From an uncultured Erythrobacter sp. (GTDB lineage: Bacteria; Pseudomonadota; Alphaproteobacteria; Sphingomonadales; Sphingomonadaceae), in the NCBI RefSeq assembly GCF_947492365.1, contig NZ_CANLMB010000001.1:2098874-2162873 (forward strand): DNA of 64,000 nucleotides, given 5' to 3'. Each line of letters starts with the position of its first letter. Positions within the stretch are counted from its first letter, which is position 1. The position numbers and the translations under genes were made by a program. Of this stretch, positions 38,560 to 47,195 are shown piece by piece. The notes under the pieces were generated by a model. It was given only the letters and a program-made list of their open reading frames with translations, was not told where the DNA came from and searched no databases.

Positions 38560-39735
38560 ATGGCCGAACGCAAGCTGATCCTGCATGTCTCGGGCGATTT
38601 TCCCGATACGATCGAAGAGGCCAAAACCAAGGTCATCCGCCAATTGGTTGATCTAACGGCAGATCGTCTCGACCACCACATTGTGTCGATCAACCGGACC
38701 GACCCGCCAGCCGCACAATTGCTGAGCGAAGTTGTTACGCGCGTTCCTCTGCGCGTAGATGCTGACAGCTTCGAATATGGCACGAATCTAATTTATCACG
38801 CCTATGGTCGCGGGCTCTTTCATAGGCGCAAGCTTCACCAGCTGGGCGACTGGCTGGTTGATCACATCCGGCAAATGCCGCGCCAGCCGGACCTCATCAT
38901 TGGTCACAAACTCGCATTCGAAGGGATTGCAGTTCGGCGCGCAGCGCAAGAGCTGGAGATCCCCTATGGTCTTTCGATCCAGGGAGATAGCGACACCAAA
39001 GTTCTTGACCTGCGACCTGACCTTGGAACCGAACTGAATGCGGTATTGCAAGGCGCTCGGGTGATTTTTCCTTTCTCCCCTTGGGCCTGGAGCGGGGTGA
39101 CAAACAAATTGGGAGTGCCGGGCGGCAAATGCGTCATGCTCCCTTGTCCGACGGACCTCGACCAGCCGCTTGCGCCATCGGCAGGTGGCAATGGATTGTT
39201 ATCGGTATTCCATCTCGCCAGCCACGATCGCAAGAATCTAGGCGGCATGGCTCGCGCGATCGCCCTACTGGAAAAAAGCGGTCGATCTCCCGACTTGAAT
39301 ATTATCGGCGGTGGGTCATCAGCACAGCAGGCCGAATGCGAGGCCATCGTGCGCGGCCGGCCGTCCATCAGGCTGCTCGGCGCTAGAGATCGAAACGAAG
39401 TTCGAGCAGCCATGAGTGCGGCGACCGCCTTTGTGCTGCCATCTCGACGCGAAACTTTCGGTCTGGTCTTCACGGAAGCGCTGTTTGCCGGCTTGCCAGT
39501 CATTTATCCCAAAGGGACTGCGATAGACGGCTATTTCGATGGCCACAGCTTCGCTCTGCCCGTCAATGCAAGTGACCCCGCCTCGATTGCGGACGCGATG
39601 CAGGAAGCAATTCAACGCGAAGACGAGCTAAAGGCCGCGTTGTCAGACTGGCATCACTCAAGTCACGCCAAGCAATTCCAACGGCCTAGCATCGCGGCCA
39701 ACTTTGCAGCAGGCTTGATCCACGCCGCTGGTTGA
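38560..39735 (+). CDS. Glycosyltransferase family 4 protein
   Basis: A 391-residue GT-B enzyme. It has an N-terminal ILHVSGDFPDTIEEAKTKVIRQLVD, a middle DLIIGHKLAFEGIAVRRAAQELEIPYGLSIQGDSD, and a C-terminal GT4 domain ASHDRKNLGGMARAIALL, LNIIGGGSSAQQAECEAIV, and the donor-site segment LPSRRETFGLVFTEALFAGLPVIYPKG with the E-x7-E pattern. It should be a sugar transferase of the repeat-unit assembly line. Co-directional with the copolymerase, 43 nt downstream. Confidence 0.87.
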   Translation: MAERKLILHVSGDFPDTIEEAKTKVIRQLVDLTADRLDHHIVSINRTDPPAAQLLSEVVTRVPLRVDADSFEYGTNLIYHAYGRGLFHRRKLHQLGDWLVDHIRQMPRQPDLIIGHKLAFEGIAVRRAAQELEIPYGLSIQGDSDTKVLDLRPDLGTELNAVLQGARVIFPFSPWAWSGVTNKLGVPGGKCVMLPCPTDLDQPLAPSAGGNGLLSVFHLASHDRKNLGGMARAIALLEKSGRSPDLNIIGGGSSAQQAECEAIVRGRPSIRLLGARDRNEVRAAMSAATAFVLPSRRETFGLVFTEALFAGLPVIYPKGTAIDGYFDGHSFALPVNASDPASIADAMQEAIQREDELKAALSDWHHSSHAKQFQRPSIAANFAAGLIHAAG

Positions 39736-39740
39736 TCGAG

Positions 39741-40745
39741 CTAAAGCCGCGTCTGTGTTGGCCCCTTGATCCATAGATCGCGTTGGTCCCAAGCACTTTG
39801 CCACTCCTCGCCCTGTTTCTTGAGGCGCGGAAAGAAGAGACCTCCAATTCGGTATCCCACCGCGCGCCACCAGACCCAGAATATCATCAGGGCGATCCCA
39901 AGTGGTTGCCAGAACTTATGGAAATGACGCTTGATAATCCCAATCCGGCCGCCGATCACATAGATAATCCGCTTTGAGAACTTCTTGGTGCTGCGTCCGC
40001 CATAATGAATGATGGTTGCCTTGGGCGTCATCAAAGGCGCTGCGCCAGCTTTGCTAGCACGTGCCGCCAGGTCGGCTTCTTCTCCAAACATAAAGAAGTC
40101 GAGATCGAACCCACCAAGCTCGTTCCAGAACTCCCGCTCGATCAATAGAAACGAACCTTGAACAATGTCGATTTGGCGTTCGTAATCCCGTTGCCAGCCT
40201 CCATATCCTTCAGGATTCAGAAGTTCCGACTTTGAGAACAGCTTCGATAAGCCGGTGGCCATGCAGAATAGGCTCCATGGCGTGATCCGCCCCCAGCAAG
40301 AATCAGGATTTAACGAGCCATCCTCGAACAAGGTACGCCCACCCCAAAGCCTAGCTTGCGGTTTTGCTTGCGCGAATGCGACAATCTCCTGAATCGCGCA
40401 GTCGAGCACAATTGTGTCGGTGTTAAGCAGCAAGACAAATTTGCCGCGCGCTTTTTCGACGGAGATGTTCGTCGCCTTTGCAAAACCGTGATTCTCCGTC
40501 TCGGCCATCAGCCTGACTTGGGGAAATTCCTTTGCAATGGCAGTTGCGGATCCATCTTCTGAACCATTATCGACCACGATCACTTCGAACGGGATATCCC
40601 GCGTCTGGGCGTAGACCGACCGGAGGCAGTCGAGCGTCATCTCTCGCGTATTCCAGTTGACCAGCATTATGGAAACGAGCGGATCGCCGGTCCCTGCGCC
40701 ATCACCCTTCGGTTGACGCGCATCAGCTTGCTTGAGCGTATCCAT
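39741..40745 (-). CDS. Glycosyltransferase family 2 protein (rhamnosyltransferase-like)
   Basis: A 334-residue GT-A enzyme: VSIMLVNWNTREMTLDCLRSV, FEVIVVDNGSEDGSA, the metal-binding NTDT after GKFVLLL, and FMFGEEADLAARASKAG near the acceptor site. The NWN...DCLRS opening is common in rhamnosyltransferases such as WbbL. With rmlABCD further right, dTDP-rhamnose is a plausible donor, but this is inference. A hydrophobic stretch at about 283-300 (LGIALMIFWVWWRAVGY) suggests membrane association. It is the last gene of a three-gene unit with the acyltransferase and polymerase. Confidence 0.85.
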   Translation of the reverse strand: MDTLKQADARQPKGDGAGTGDPLVSIMLVNWNTREMTLDCLRSVYAQTRDIPFEVIVVDNGSEDGSATAIAKEFPQVRLMAETENHGFAKATNISVEKARGKFVLLLNTDTIVLDCAIQEIVAFAQAKPQARLWGGRTLFEDGSLNPDSCWGRITPWSLFCMATGLSKLFSKSELLNPEGYGGWQRDYERQIDIVQGSFLLIEREFWNELGGFDLDFFMFGEEADLAARASKAGAAPLMTPKATIIHYGGRSTKKFSKRIIYVIGGRIGIIKRHFHKFWQPLGIALMIFWVWWRAVGYRIGGLFFPRLKKQGEEWQSAWDQRDLWIKGPTQTRL

Positions 40746-40750
40746 CTAGA

Positions 40751-41251
40751 TTAGCCCTTCCCGAGATCTTTCGAAGGGAGGGAGGCTGCGGCCGGATCTT
40801 CGGCGCGAAGGGTTCGCTCCGTCTCGTCCGCGTCGAGAAAGCGTCCAAAGCGACCCACTTCGATATCACGGCGGATGATTTTTGCCGGATTGCCTGCTGC
40901 GATGCATCGATCCGGAACGTCCTTGGTCACGACGCTACCCGCGCCAATGACGCAATTGTCGCCAATTGTGACCCCGGGCAAAACGATGCTCTCACCGCCG
41001 ATAAAGCAGTTCTTGCCTATCCTTGTGTGGAGATAAAGCCCGCGCGTCCGATCATGTGTTAGCACTCGCGAATTAAACGCGAGATAGCTGTATTCTCCGA
41101 CATGAACGCCCTGCGGAAAGGTCTTGTCCGGCTTTGCACTGAGCGAAAGCTGGGCTGTCGGATGGATATCCATGCCAAGCACCCTGTTAAAGAATGAGCG
41201 TTTCGCATTGACCAGCAGGTTCCGCAGACCTGAAAGACGGTTCAAACTCAT
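40751..41251 (-). CDS. Hexapeptide-repeat acyltransferase (WcaF/LacA-like)
   Basis: A 166-residue left-handed beta-helix protein with hexapeptide repeats: [67 protein letters not shown]. The GNPAK ending and VTKDVP motif are typical of O-acetyltransferases acting on sugars; the catalytic His may be in LTHDRT. It is predicted to acetylate a sugar residue of the polymer. Its start overlaps the stop of the polymerase gene as ATGA. Confidence 0.88.
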   Translation of the reverse strand: MSLNRLSGLRNLLVNAKRSFFNRVLGMDIHPTAQLSLSAKPDKTFPQGVHVGEYSYLAFNSRVLTHDRTRGLYLHTRIGKNCFIGGESIVLPGVTIGDNCVIGAGSVVTKDVPDRCIAAGNPAKIIRRDIEVGRFGRFLDADETERTLRAEDPAAASLPSKDLGKG

Positions 41252-42642
41252 GTCGGACGCACTTGCTGCCGGCGCATCGGCGCGCGCTGCACTGCCGGCT
41301 CAACAATTCGCCCGAAGGTCGTTCCGAAACCAATCATCATTGCGAACCAAATCAGGATGCCGCCGAAATAAGATACCGTGAACCCGAGAATAAAGAACAT
41401 TGTTAGGCTGATCGCTAGGCCGATCCGGGCCGCGCTATTGATACTGCGATCACGCGACGCGGAGAATGCTAGGCCGCCAATGGCAATAATTACCGCCAAT
41501 CCCAAGAGCAGGGGCGCAGGCAGGCCGTGCCGGATCGCCAATGCGAGCCAAACTGCATCGACACTACTATTCATCCAGGCGAGACCTTTGAACTGCGCGT
41601 ATGCGATACCGAACCACGGATAGGCCTCCACAGAGCGCGAGCCATATTCCCAAATCATAAGCCTGTAATAACCGCTTGCCGGATTGAACGTGAAGCGGAT
41701 CAAAACCGAGATCAGGCCATTTTGCGACAGGACGTGCAATACTGTCATCAGGGCGGCCAAAGCGGCAATGAAAATTGGCCAATTCAGAAATACGACAACC
41801 TGTCGAATCCGATCATAGACCGACAGCAGGACGAACATCCCAATTCCCAGAAATGCGGCAGAACTCAACGAGAAGATTGCGCCGACCCCGGCAGCAATGC
41901 CCGTGAGCGCCGGCCATCCCCGCAGCCGAGAGAAGTAATAGAGCGGTAGCAAGGCCGCGAAGAAGACGCCTGCAAGGATCGGGTGCGAAAACGGACCGGT
42001 CGCGCGAAGCATACCAAAACGCGTATCTGATAGTCTGGCCTGACCAACTTCCGCGCCATACTCGACAGCACCCAGTGAACCAAACAGCGCCTGCGCGCCG
42101 CCCCTTATGAAACGGGTGTGCGACACTGCTTCGAGAACCATCATTCCGCAGATCACAATCGCAATGGGCGCGAGAGCGATCAACAATGTGCGTAAATCAT
42201 TGAATGTGCGGATAGTCTGGCGGGCAACTAGATATGGGATCATCACGTCCAGCGCGATTGCGAAGCCGGCCGCCCCCCCTCTGACAAAACCGTCAACGAT
42301 GACGAAAGAGAGCAGCATCCAGGTGCAAGCCAGACCTACGATAATGTCGTTAAAGCGCAGCTGAAAGCGCCCCGAAAGCATCTGATAGAACAGCCACGGC
42401 GCCACCAGCATCCATGCCAACCGATAAGCGTACAGAGTTTGTCCAGCAAAATTCAGTCGCACCTCAACCGGTAAGAGCAGGCCGATCAAAAGGATGATGA
42501 CCGGTGCGATCTTTAGAAACGGCGCCCACCGATTTTGCTCGGGACGGAGCGTGGTTCGGCGGCGCAGCGCCGGATCGCCCACTGGAAAAGCGGGCTGTTG
42601 CGGCCCGGTCGCCACCGGTTTGTGGATGTTGTTTGACGCCAT
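41248..42642 (-). CDS. Wzy-like polysaccharide polymerase / O-antigen ligase family membrane protein
   Basis: A 464-residue protein starting MASNNIHKP at ATG 42642, with about ten to twelve membrane segments (for example [30 protein letters not shown] and [26 protein letters not shown]). The large loop before the C-terminal part carries [23 protein letters not shown], the Wzy_C/O-antigen-ligase type motif with the E-x-G-S...P-x-x-G-x-G-like pattern. It probably polymerises lipid-linked repeats in the periplasmic leaflet. Wzy, WaaL and exosortase-associated families are difficult to separate by eye. Confidence 0.8.
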   Translation of the reverse strand: MASNNIHKPVATGPQQPAFPVGDPALRRRTTLRPEQNRWAPFLKIAPVIILLIGLLLPVEVRLNFAGQTLYAYRLAWMLVAPWLFYQMLSGRFQLRFNDIIVGLACTWMLLSFVIVDGFVRGGAAGFAIALDVMIPYLVARQTIRTFNDLRTLLIALAPIAIVICGMMVLEAVSHTRFIRGGAQALFGSLGAVEYGAEVGQARLSDTRFGMLRATGPFSHPILAGVFFAALLPLYYFSRLRGWPALTGIAAGVGAIFSLSSAAFLGIGMFVLLSVYDRIRQVVVFLNWPIFIAALAALMTVLHVLSQNGLISVLIRFTFNPASGYYRLMIWEYGSRSVEAYPWFGIAYAQFKGLAWMNSSVDAVWLALAIRHGLPAPLLLGLAVIIAIGGLAFSASRDRSINSAARIGLAISLTMFFILGFTVSYFGGILIWFAMMIGFGTTFGRIVEPAVQRAPMRRQQVRPT

Positions 42643-42757
42643 GAAATTAGTAGCACTTTCCAGTCTGATCCTAGGCTTGAAGGCCCTGTTGCGGCAACAC
42701 CAAACTCGCCCGCCCAAGAAAACATTTTCCTACATCGGTTTCATATGAGAAAGAATA

Positions 42758-42784
42758 TTCACCTTTTGTTCTTTGTGAGGTGAA
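42758..42784 (+). promoter_or_regulatory. Inverted repeat over the ribosome binding site of the spike-base-like gene
   Basis: TTCACCT (42758-42764) and AGGTGAA (42778-42784) are perfect 7-nt complements separated by 13 nt, just upstream of ATG 42789. The right arm contains the GAGGTGA ribosome binding site, so folding of the RNA would occlude it. Alternatively it is a protein-binding operator in the 146-nt gap between the divergent polymerase and spike-like genes. Confidence 0.45.
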
Positions 42785-42788
42785 TTCG

Positions 42789-43055
42789 ATGAGCAACCCC
42801 TTTGATAACTATGCTGACAGCCCTACCGCTCCGGCGCTGAACTGTTTCGATATTGTCCCCGACGATGCTGCCGACCTTTCGCGCGTGACTAAGGCCATCT
42901 ATGTCGGTGAGGAAGGCGACGTTGTGCTGCGTTCCGCGCTAGGCGATAGCGATGTGACCTTCCGCAACCTCCCAGCCGGCTATATCCTTGATGTGCGTGT
43001 GCTTGCTGTGCGTGCGACCGGAACCACTGCCTCGTCTCTGGTAGGTCTCGCCTGA
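42789..43055 (+). CDS. Small spike-base-like protein (GTA head-spike GhsA / RCAP_rcc01079 family resemblance)
   Basis: An 88-residue protein from ATG 42789. It begins MSNPFDNYADSPTAPALNCFD and then shows DIVPDDAADL, TKAIYVGEEGDVV, VTFRNLPAGYILDVRV, ATGTTASSLVGL. This order of segments is what I recall for the small spike-base proteins found next to fibre or spike proteins in the Rhodobacter gene transfer agent and related tailed phages. No signal peptide or membrane segment. Its stop and the ATG of the 702-residue beta-helix gene overlap as TGATG, so the two are translationally coupled. No capsid, tail or packaging gene is nearby. The assignment is from memory of the family and needs a profile search. 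Confidence 0.6.
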   Translation: MSNPFDNYADSPTAPALNCFDIVPDDAADLSRVTKAIYVGEEGDVVLRSALGDSDVTFRNLPAGYILDVRVLAVRATGTTASSLVGLA

Positions 43056-45163
43056 TGCCTGGGTTCGGCCAAACTCCTGCCGCACGCCGCGGGAATTTCG
43101 TCACGCTCGCTGGCAGTGGGTCGTTTGCCGGACCTGAGATCAGTCCCTCGCAGGCTTGGACCGGCACAGCAGCGAGCGGTTTTGCAACAATCCCCAGCGA
43201 TCCTATACGAACAACAGCAAAGCCTGCGGCGCGTTTGCTGGTGCCGCCGGGGCAATTCTTCTCAAGAAAGCTGACAGTCGGCGTCGCAGCGGCGGCAAAC
43301 AACGGTGGCACGCTGATTGGCGGCATCGCCAATGTGCGGTTCCATTTTGAGGGCAATACCGTTGATGTCGCCGACGCTACACCTTTCACTTTCAAGGACG
43401 CCAATCGCAATGAAGTGACCTACTGGGGATATTGGGCAACGCTGACGAAGCCAGCAAATCTAACTGGCGAAGCGCATCTTTTTGTTGAGGTGGTTCCTGC
43501 CGATCCCACCATGCAGGCTCGTATAATCGGGCCTTACAGCTTCTTCCCTTCGGCCTCACTTCATGATGCGCAGTACACCGTGGATACTACGCAGCCAGCC
43601 ACAGGTTCGAATTTCCATTCGTTCGACTCTGCCTTGCTTCAAATCAAGATCGAGAGCCCTGCAAACCCTCGCCTCTTGATCAAAGTCCCGCTTGAAAACG
43701 AGCCAATGAATGGTCTTGGCTCGTCCTATACGCCCACTGGTTATCTCACTGTCGAAGCGACCGCTCCGGTCACGTTCGGACGCAGCTCGATTAACTCAAC
43801 TGCGACAGTCGATAGCGACAGCAACTTGCGCCCAAAGGCAAGTGGCATTTGGCTCAAGGGGGGGAACATCACCATCGACTACGCCAATGTCGACCATCTC
43901 TTCGCCGAGAGCGGCAAATCCTATGTTCTCGATGGGATTAATATGACGAATTCTCGCGGGGCAGGGGCACTTTGGCGCGGCGGTCCCTATTTTACAGGAT
44001 TCCGGGTCCGGAATGATCCGTATCTCTTGGAGGTGTCGGCATCGAATCTGGAAAACATCGCCGTCGCTGCAAACCTGGTGCGAGGCGGAACATTCTCGAT
44101 GATGAGCCGCGACATCTTTGCAGACGCAAGGTGTTTGGTAGGCACGCAAGTGGCGACTCAGAACGACTCGCCATTCAACAACGATGCTCCGGCCTTTGAT
44201 GTTCAGTATTCAGGATCTGAGAGTTCTGCCACACTGGCACGCAGCGGGGCTGTCGACCCGAATGATGCAACCTACACCTTTGCTTGGGGCTCGAATAGCG
44301 CAACCTTTTCCGTTGGCAAGCAAGCCACCGACTATGCCGGGACCGGCTCTGACGGATATCTCTTCAGCGATGTTGTCGACTTCATCAACACCACGCTTGC
44401 CGGGCAGGATCCGGGCTGGAGCGCTACCCTGAATGACAGCGATGGCAGGCGCGCGTCTTCCGGCACGCTCATCGGCCGCAAGGGCCAAGGCTTCCCCGCA
44501 ACGGACTGTAAGGGCAGTGCCCTTGAGGTCTTGTCCAACTTCGATGCCCATGGCGACTGGTACCAACAGCGTTTCAATCTGCAGTCGGAGAACGTCATTG
44601 CCTATGACAATCTTGCCTTTGACATGCAGACGCAGAACATCTTCCTTTCGTCCAACGTTGATGCGCGAGATTTCGTGTTCTTCAACAATGCTCTGGGCAA
44701 TGATCCTGTTGGCTCCGACTATTTCAGCGACACCGTTGTTTTCAGCCAGATTGGCAGATCAAACCAGTCGACCGCTATCAGCCACGTCGTGGTTGCGCAT
44801 TGTTCGATGCCAAACCAAGGCTTCTCGTTCCGCAATGATGGCACACCATCAACATTCGATTCCTATTGCCTGATCGCGAACAACGTCTTCGCAAGGCTCG
44901 TTGAGAATGGCAGCGCACCGATCGAAGCGCTGGTCACTGACAACCATATCCATGCGGGAGAAACGCCGATGGATGACGCGCTCGCCACCACTACGGGCGG
45001 AGACAGAGACAGTCTGTTCGCCGATTTCAATGCCGGTGATTTTGCCCCCGTCGGGACGCTGCTTGCCAATCCGAAAACACCTGTTTTTGAGCGTGATCTG
45101 GCGGCCACAGTGCGAGATGCGCCCGGTCCGGTGGGAGCGCTTTATCCATCCATCCCTGAGTAG
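43055..45163 (+). CDS. Large right-handed beta-helix protein, spike or polysaccharide-lyase-like
   Basis: A 702-residue protein without signal peptide or membrane segment. Residues 1-190 are a beta-rich N-terminal part (PGFGQTPAARRGNFVTLAGSGS...). Residues about 190-660 are short repeated strands rich in Asn, Asp, Ser and Gly (NITIDYANVDHLFAESGKS, GINMTNSRGAGALWRGG, NVIAYDNLAFDMQTQNIFL), as in pectate-lyase-type parallel beta-helices. The end RDAPGPVGALYP is the usual closing motif of such proteins. It could bind or cleave the polysaccharide, like a tail spike or like the lyases encoded in sphingan clusters. It is coupled to the small gene upstream. No catalytic residues can be assigned by eye. 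The 3' end overlaps the convergent sulfotransferase gene by 22 nt. Confidence 0.65.
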   Translation: MPGFGQTPAARRGNFVTLAGSGSFAGPEISPSQAWTGTAASGFATIPSDPIRTTAKPAARLLVPPGQFFSRKLTVGVAAAANNGGTLIGGIANVRFHFEGNTVDVADATPFTFKDANRNEVTYWGYWATLTKPANLTGEAHLFVEVVPADPTMQARIIGPYSFFPSASLHDAQYTVDTTQPATGSNFHSFDSALLQIKIESPANPRLLIKVPLENEPMNGLGSSYTPTGYLTVEATAPVTFGRSSINSTATVDSDSNLRPKASGIWLKGGNITIDYANVDHLFAESGKSYVLDGINMTNSRGAGALWRGGPYFTGFRVRNDPYLLEVSASNLENIAVAANLVRGGTFSMMSRDIFADARCLVGTQVATQNDSPFNNDAPAFDVQYSGSESSATLARSGAVDPNDATYTFAWGSNSATFSVGKQATDYAGTGSDGYLFSDVVDFINTTLAGQDPGWSATLNDSDGRRASSGTLIGRKGQGFPATDCKGSALEVLSNFDAHGDWYQQRFNLQSENVIAYDNLAFDMQTQNIFLSSNVDARDFVFFNNALGNDPVGSDYFSDTVVFSQIGRSNQSTAISHVVVAHCSMPNQGFSFRNDGTPSTFDSYCLIANNVFARLVENGSAPIEALVTDNHIHAGETPMDDALATTTGGDRDSLFADFNAGDFAPVGTLLANPKTPVFERDLAATVRDAPGPVGALYPSIPE

Positions 45164-45762
45164 GACAGGACACCCATCCGATCGAGCTTGCGGCGGATGC
45201 GGTTGTAGAGGCTCATGCGCTGGGACTGAGAGTTTGTGTGCACAAATGCGCCGGTTGGCATATCGCACCGGCCAAGAAACGCGGCCAACTCGTCCCAGCC
45301 ATGACCTCGCTCAAGCCAGAATTCGAGCAGGTCATTAGGCCGGTCAGAAAAGTATTCGCGGACAGCCGCATTGTGCGCTTCGTACACCTCACGATAACGC
45401 TCTTCGTGGCCCACGGGCGCAGGAGCATCTTCTCCATAGGTGAGCTGCTGGATATGGTAAGGATTGGCTCCAAAGTGGCTGGCGATCGAGTGATACCAGC
45501 GGTCGGTATCGCGCATTGTCAGGATGAATTTGGCCCCTGGAAACGCAGCATCAAGTTCTCGAAACATGAGCGGCCAGGGCATATCCTCGACCGCATCATA
45601 CTGCTCAGCGATGGAGAGTCCGCGCTCGATATAGGTTTCGCGCAGCTCGCGCAGCTCCACATCTCGCCCGAAAACACCGGTGACGCTGTAGCCGACTTCA
45701 CTCAACGCATCGCGCAAGGACGAAGTACCGGTTTTCTGAAAGCCAATGCAGAATATTTTCAT
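45142..45762 (-). CDS. Sulfotransferase family protein
   Basis: A 206-residue protein beginning MKIFCIGFQKTGTSSLRDALSEVGYSV, whose KTGTSSL loop is the 5'-phosphosulfate-binding motif of PAPS-dependent sulfotransferases. FILTMRDTDRWYHSIASHF holds the 3'-phosphate-binding Arg/Ser pair. It resembles the Sulfotransfer_4 branch. It would transfer sulfate from PAPS to a hydroxyl group; in this locus the polysaccharide is the obvious acceptor, by inference. ATG 45762 is preferred; the longer frame to 45810 adds 16 residues with no family match. Divergent from the flippase gene. Confidence 0.82.
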   Translation of the reverse strand: MKIFCIGFQKTGTSSLRDALSEVGYSVTGVFGRDVELRELRETYIERGLSIAEQYDAVEDMPWPLMFRELDAAFPGAKFILTMRDTDRWYHSIASHFGANPYHIQQLTYGEDAPAPVGHEERYREVYEAHNAAVREYFSDRPNDLLEFWLERGHGWDELAAFLGRCDMPTGAFVHTNSQSQRMSLYNRIRRKLDRMGVLSYSGMDG

Positions 45763-45920
45763 CGAAACGCCCTGAACCACGAAACGCGAACCGCTTCTGA
45801 TTGATCGCACCGCGCTGTCAGCTAAGACCGCAAGCCTCGGGTTCTTGCAACCCCTTTGTCATAGGTCTTTTGCAAGCGGAACTGTGTAGTTCGACGGCGA
45901 TTTGGGATAGGCGCAACGAT

Positions 45921-47195
45921 ATGAAGGGCAGAATCGGATTTGACCTCGCCGTGGGCCTCGGGCTGCGTGGGCTTGGTGCCGTTTCCGGCTTTGTGCTCTT
46001 GTGGCTGATCGCCAAGGTCAATGGCTCCGAGGCGGTCGGAGCCTATCAACTGGGCCTGACGACCGCGACAATGCTTGCGGTGATTTCGGTTGCAGGCCTC
46101 GACTTCCTTATCATCCGTGAAGCAGCGGTCATTGTTCGGCGGGGCACGATCGGCGACCTGCGCGAGACGTTTACCAAAGGTCGGCGATTTATCCTGTGCA
46201 GCGGGACCGCTTGTGCTCTCCTCATGCTCGTTGGCGGGCTATCGATATACGCTCTAGCTGACGCGCCCAACCCGCTCCTCTATATCATTCTTGCGTTCTC
46301 GCCTGCGGTTCTGCTGCTTGCCCTTTTGCGTCACAGCAATGCCTTGCTTCGCAGTCAGGGGAGCGTGTTGTTGTCACAATCGCTGGAAGGCGTGCTTTAT
46401 ACCAGCATTGCTGCCGGAGTGATTGCGGTCTTGTGGCTTGCAAATTCGGACGTCGAGCCGATTGCTCTACCGCTGGCATATCTGGCGGGACTAGCGCTGG
46501 CGACCGGTATCAGTCTGTTCGCTGCCAGACGGCTTTCCCGCAATTGGGGGGAAGGAACTGCGCAGATCGATATCCCGACAGGTCTGCGCGTAACCGGCGC
46601 GCCAATTCTCATGACCTCCGGCGAGTGGCTGACGCTATTGGCAATCGGGGCCATCGCGGGCCTCTCCGATGCAGGGATCTACCGGACCGCCTTCATGTTC
46701 TGCCTGCTATTCCAGCTGGTGAACGCATCGTTTTCGACCATGGCGGGACCACATATTGCAAAGGCCAGCGCGGCTGGTGACCGGGCGGGAGTGATGGGCA
46801 TTACGCACAAGGTCGGATTGATCGGACTGGTCATGGTTGCCCCGCTCGCCGCACTTTGCTTGGTCCTGCCGGAGCTATTGCTTGGCCTGTTTGGCGAAGA
46901 GTTCATAGCTGGCGCATTGGCACTCCAAATTCTCGCAGCAGCTCAGACAATCAACGTTGTATTCGGCCCAGTTGGCGCAGCGCTCATAATGGTAGGGCGC
47001 GAAAGGCAATTACTGAAGATCGAGGTGGCCGCAACTTCGCTTGCAGTCATTCTGGCCCTCGCCCTGATCCCTGTGTTGGGTTTTCTTGGTGCTGCGATAG
47101 GCTTCGCGTGCGCGACCATCCTCAGGAACGCCGCGTCGCGCTTCATTCTCAGTCGCTGGCATCCAACGCCGCAGCCGCACGAAGCATCAGCCTAG
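45921..47195 (+). CDS. Polysaccharide flippase (Wzx-like, MOP superfamily)
   Basis: A 424-residue protein from ATG 45921 with twelve or so membrane segments (FDLAVGLGLRGLGAVSGFVLLWLIA at the N-terminus; final segment LIPVLGFLGAAIGFACATILRN). The repeat pattern, the early GAYQLGLTTATMLAVISVAGLDFLIIRE and the late RERQLLKIEVAATSLAVILAL are typical of polysaccharide_synt / MurJ-like exporters. It should flip the lipid-linked repeat unit for polymerisation by the Wzy-like protein. The open frame upstream to 45801 is rejected as non-hydrophobic and unconserved. Its stop overlaps the convergent VOC gene by nine bases. Confidence 0.85.
   Translation: MKGRIGFDLAVGLGLRGLGAVSGFVLLWLIAKVNGSEAVGAYQLGLTTATMLAVISVAGLDFLIIREAAVIVRRGTIGDLRETFTKGRRFILCSGTACALLMLVGGLSIYALADAPNPLLYIILAFSPAVLLLALLRHSNALLRSQGSVLLSQSLEGVLYTSIAAGVIAVLWLANSDVEPIALPLAYLAGLALATGISLFAARRLSRNWGEGTAQIDIPTGLRVTGAPILMTSGEWLTLLAIGAIAGLSDAGIYRTAFMFCLLFQLVNASFSTMAGPHIAKASAAGDRAGVMGITHKVGLIGLVMVAPLAALCLVLPELLLGLFGEEFIAGALALQILAAAQTINVVFGPVGAALIMVGRERQLLKIEVAATSLAVILALALIPVLGFLGAAIGFACATILRNAASRFILSRWHPTPQPHEASA

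Noticed and set aside
42789..45163. Prophage or complete gene transfer agent remnant
   Set aside because: No capsid, portal, terminase, tail, integrase or attachment site around the pair; flanks are polysaccharide genes.
43055..45163. Confident naming as a sphingan lyase (SpsR/GelR type)
   Set aside because: The beta-helix fold fits, but no signal peptide or catalytic residues are seen and the coupling to a spike-base-like gene points elsewhere.
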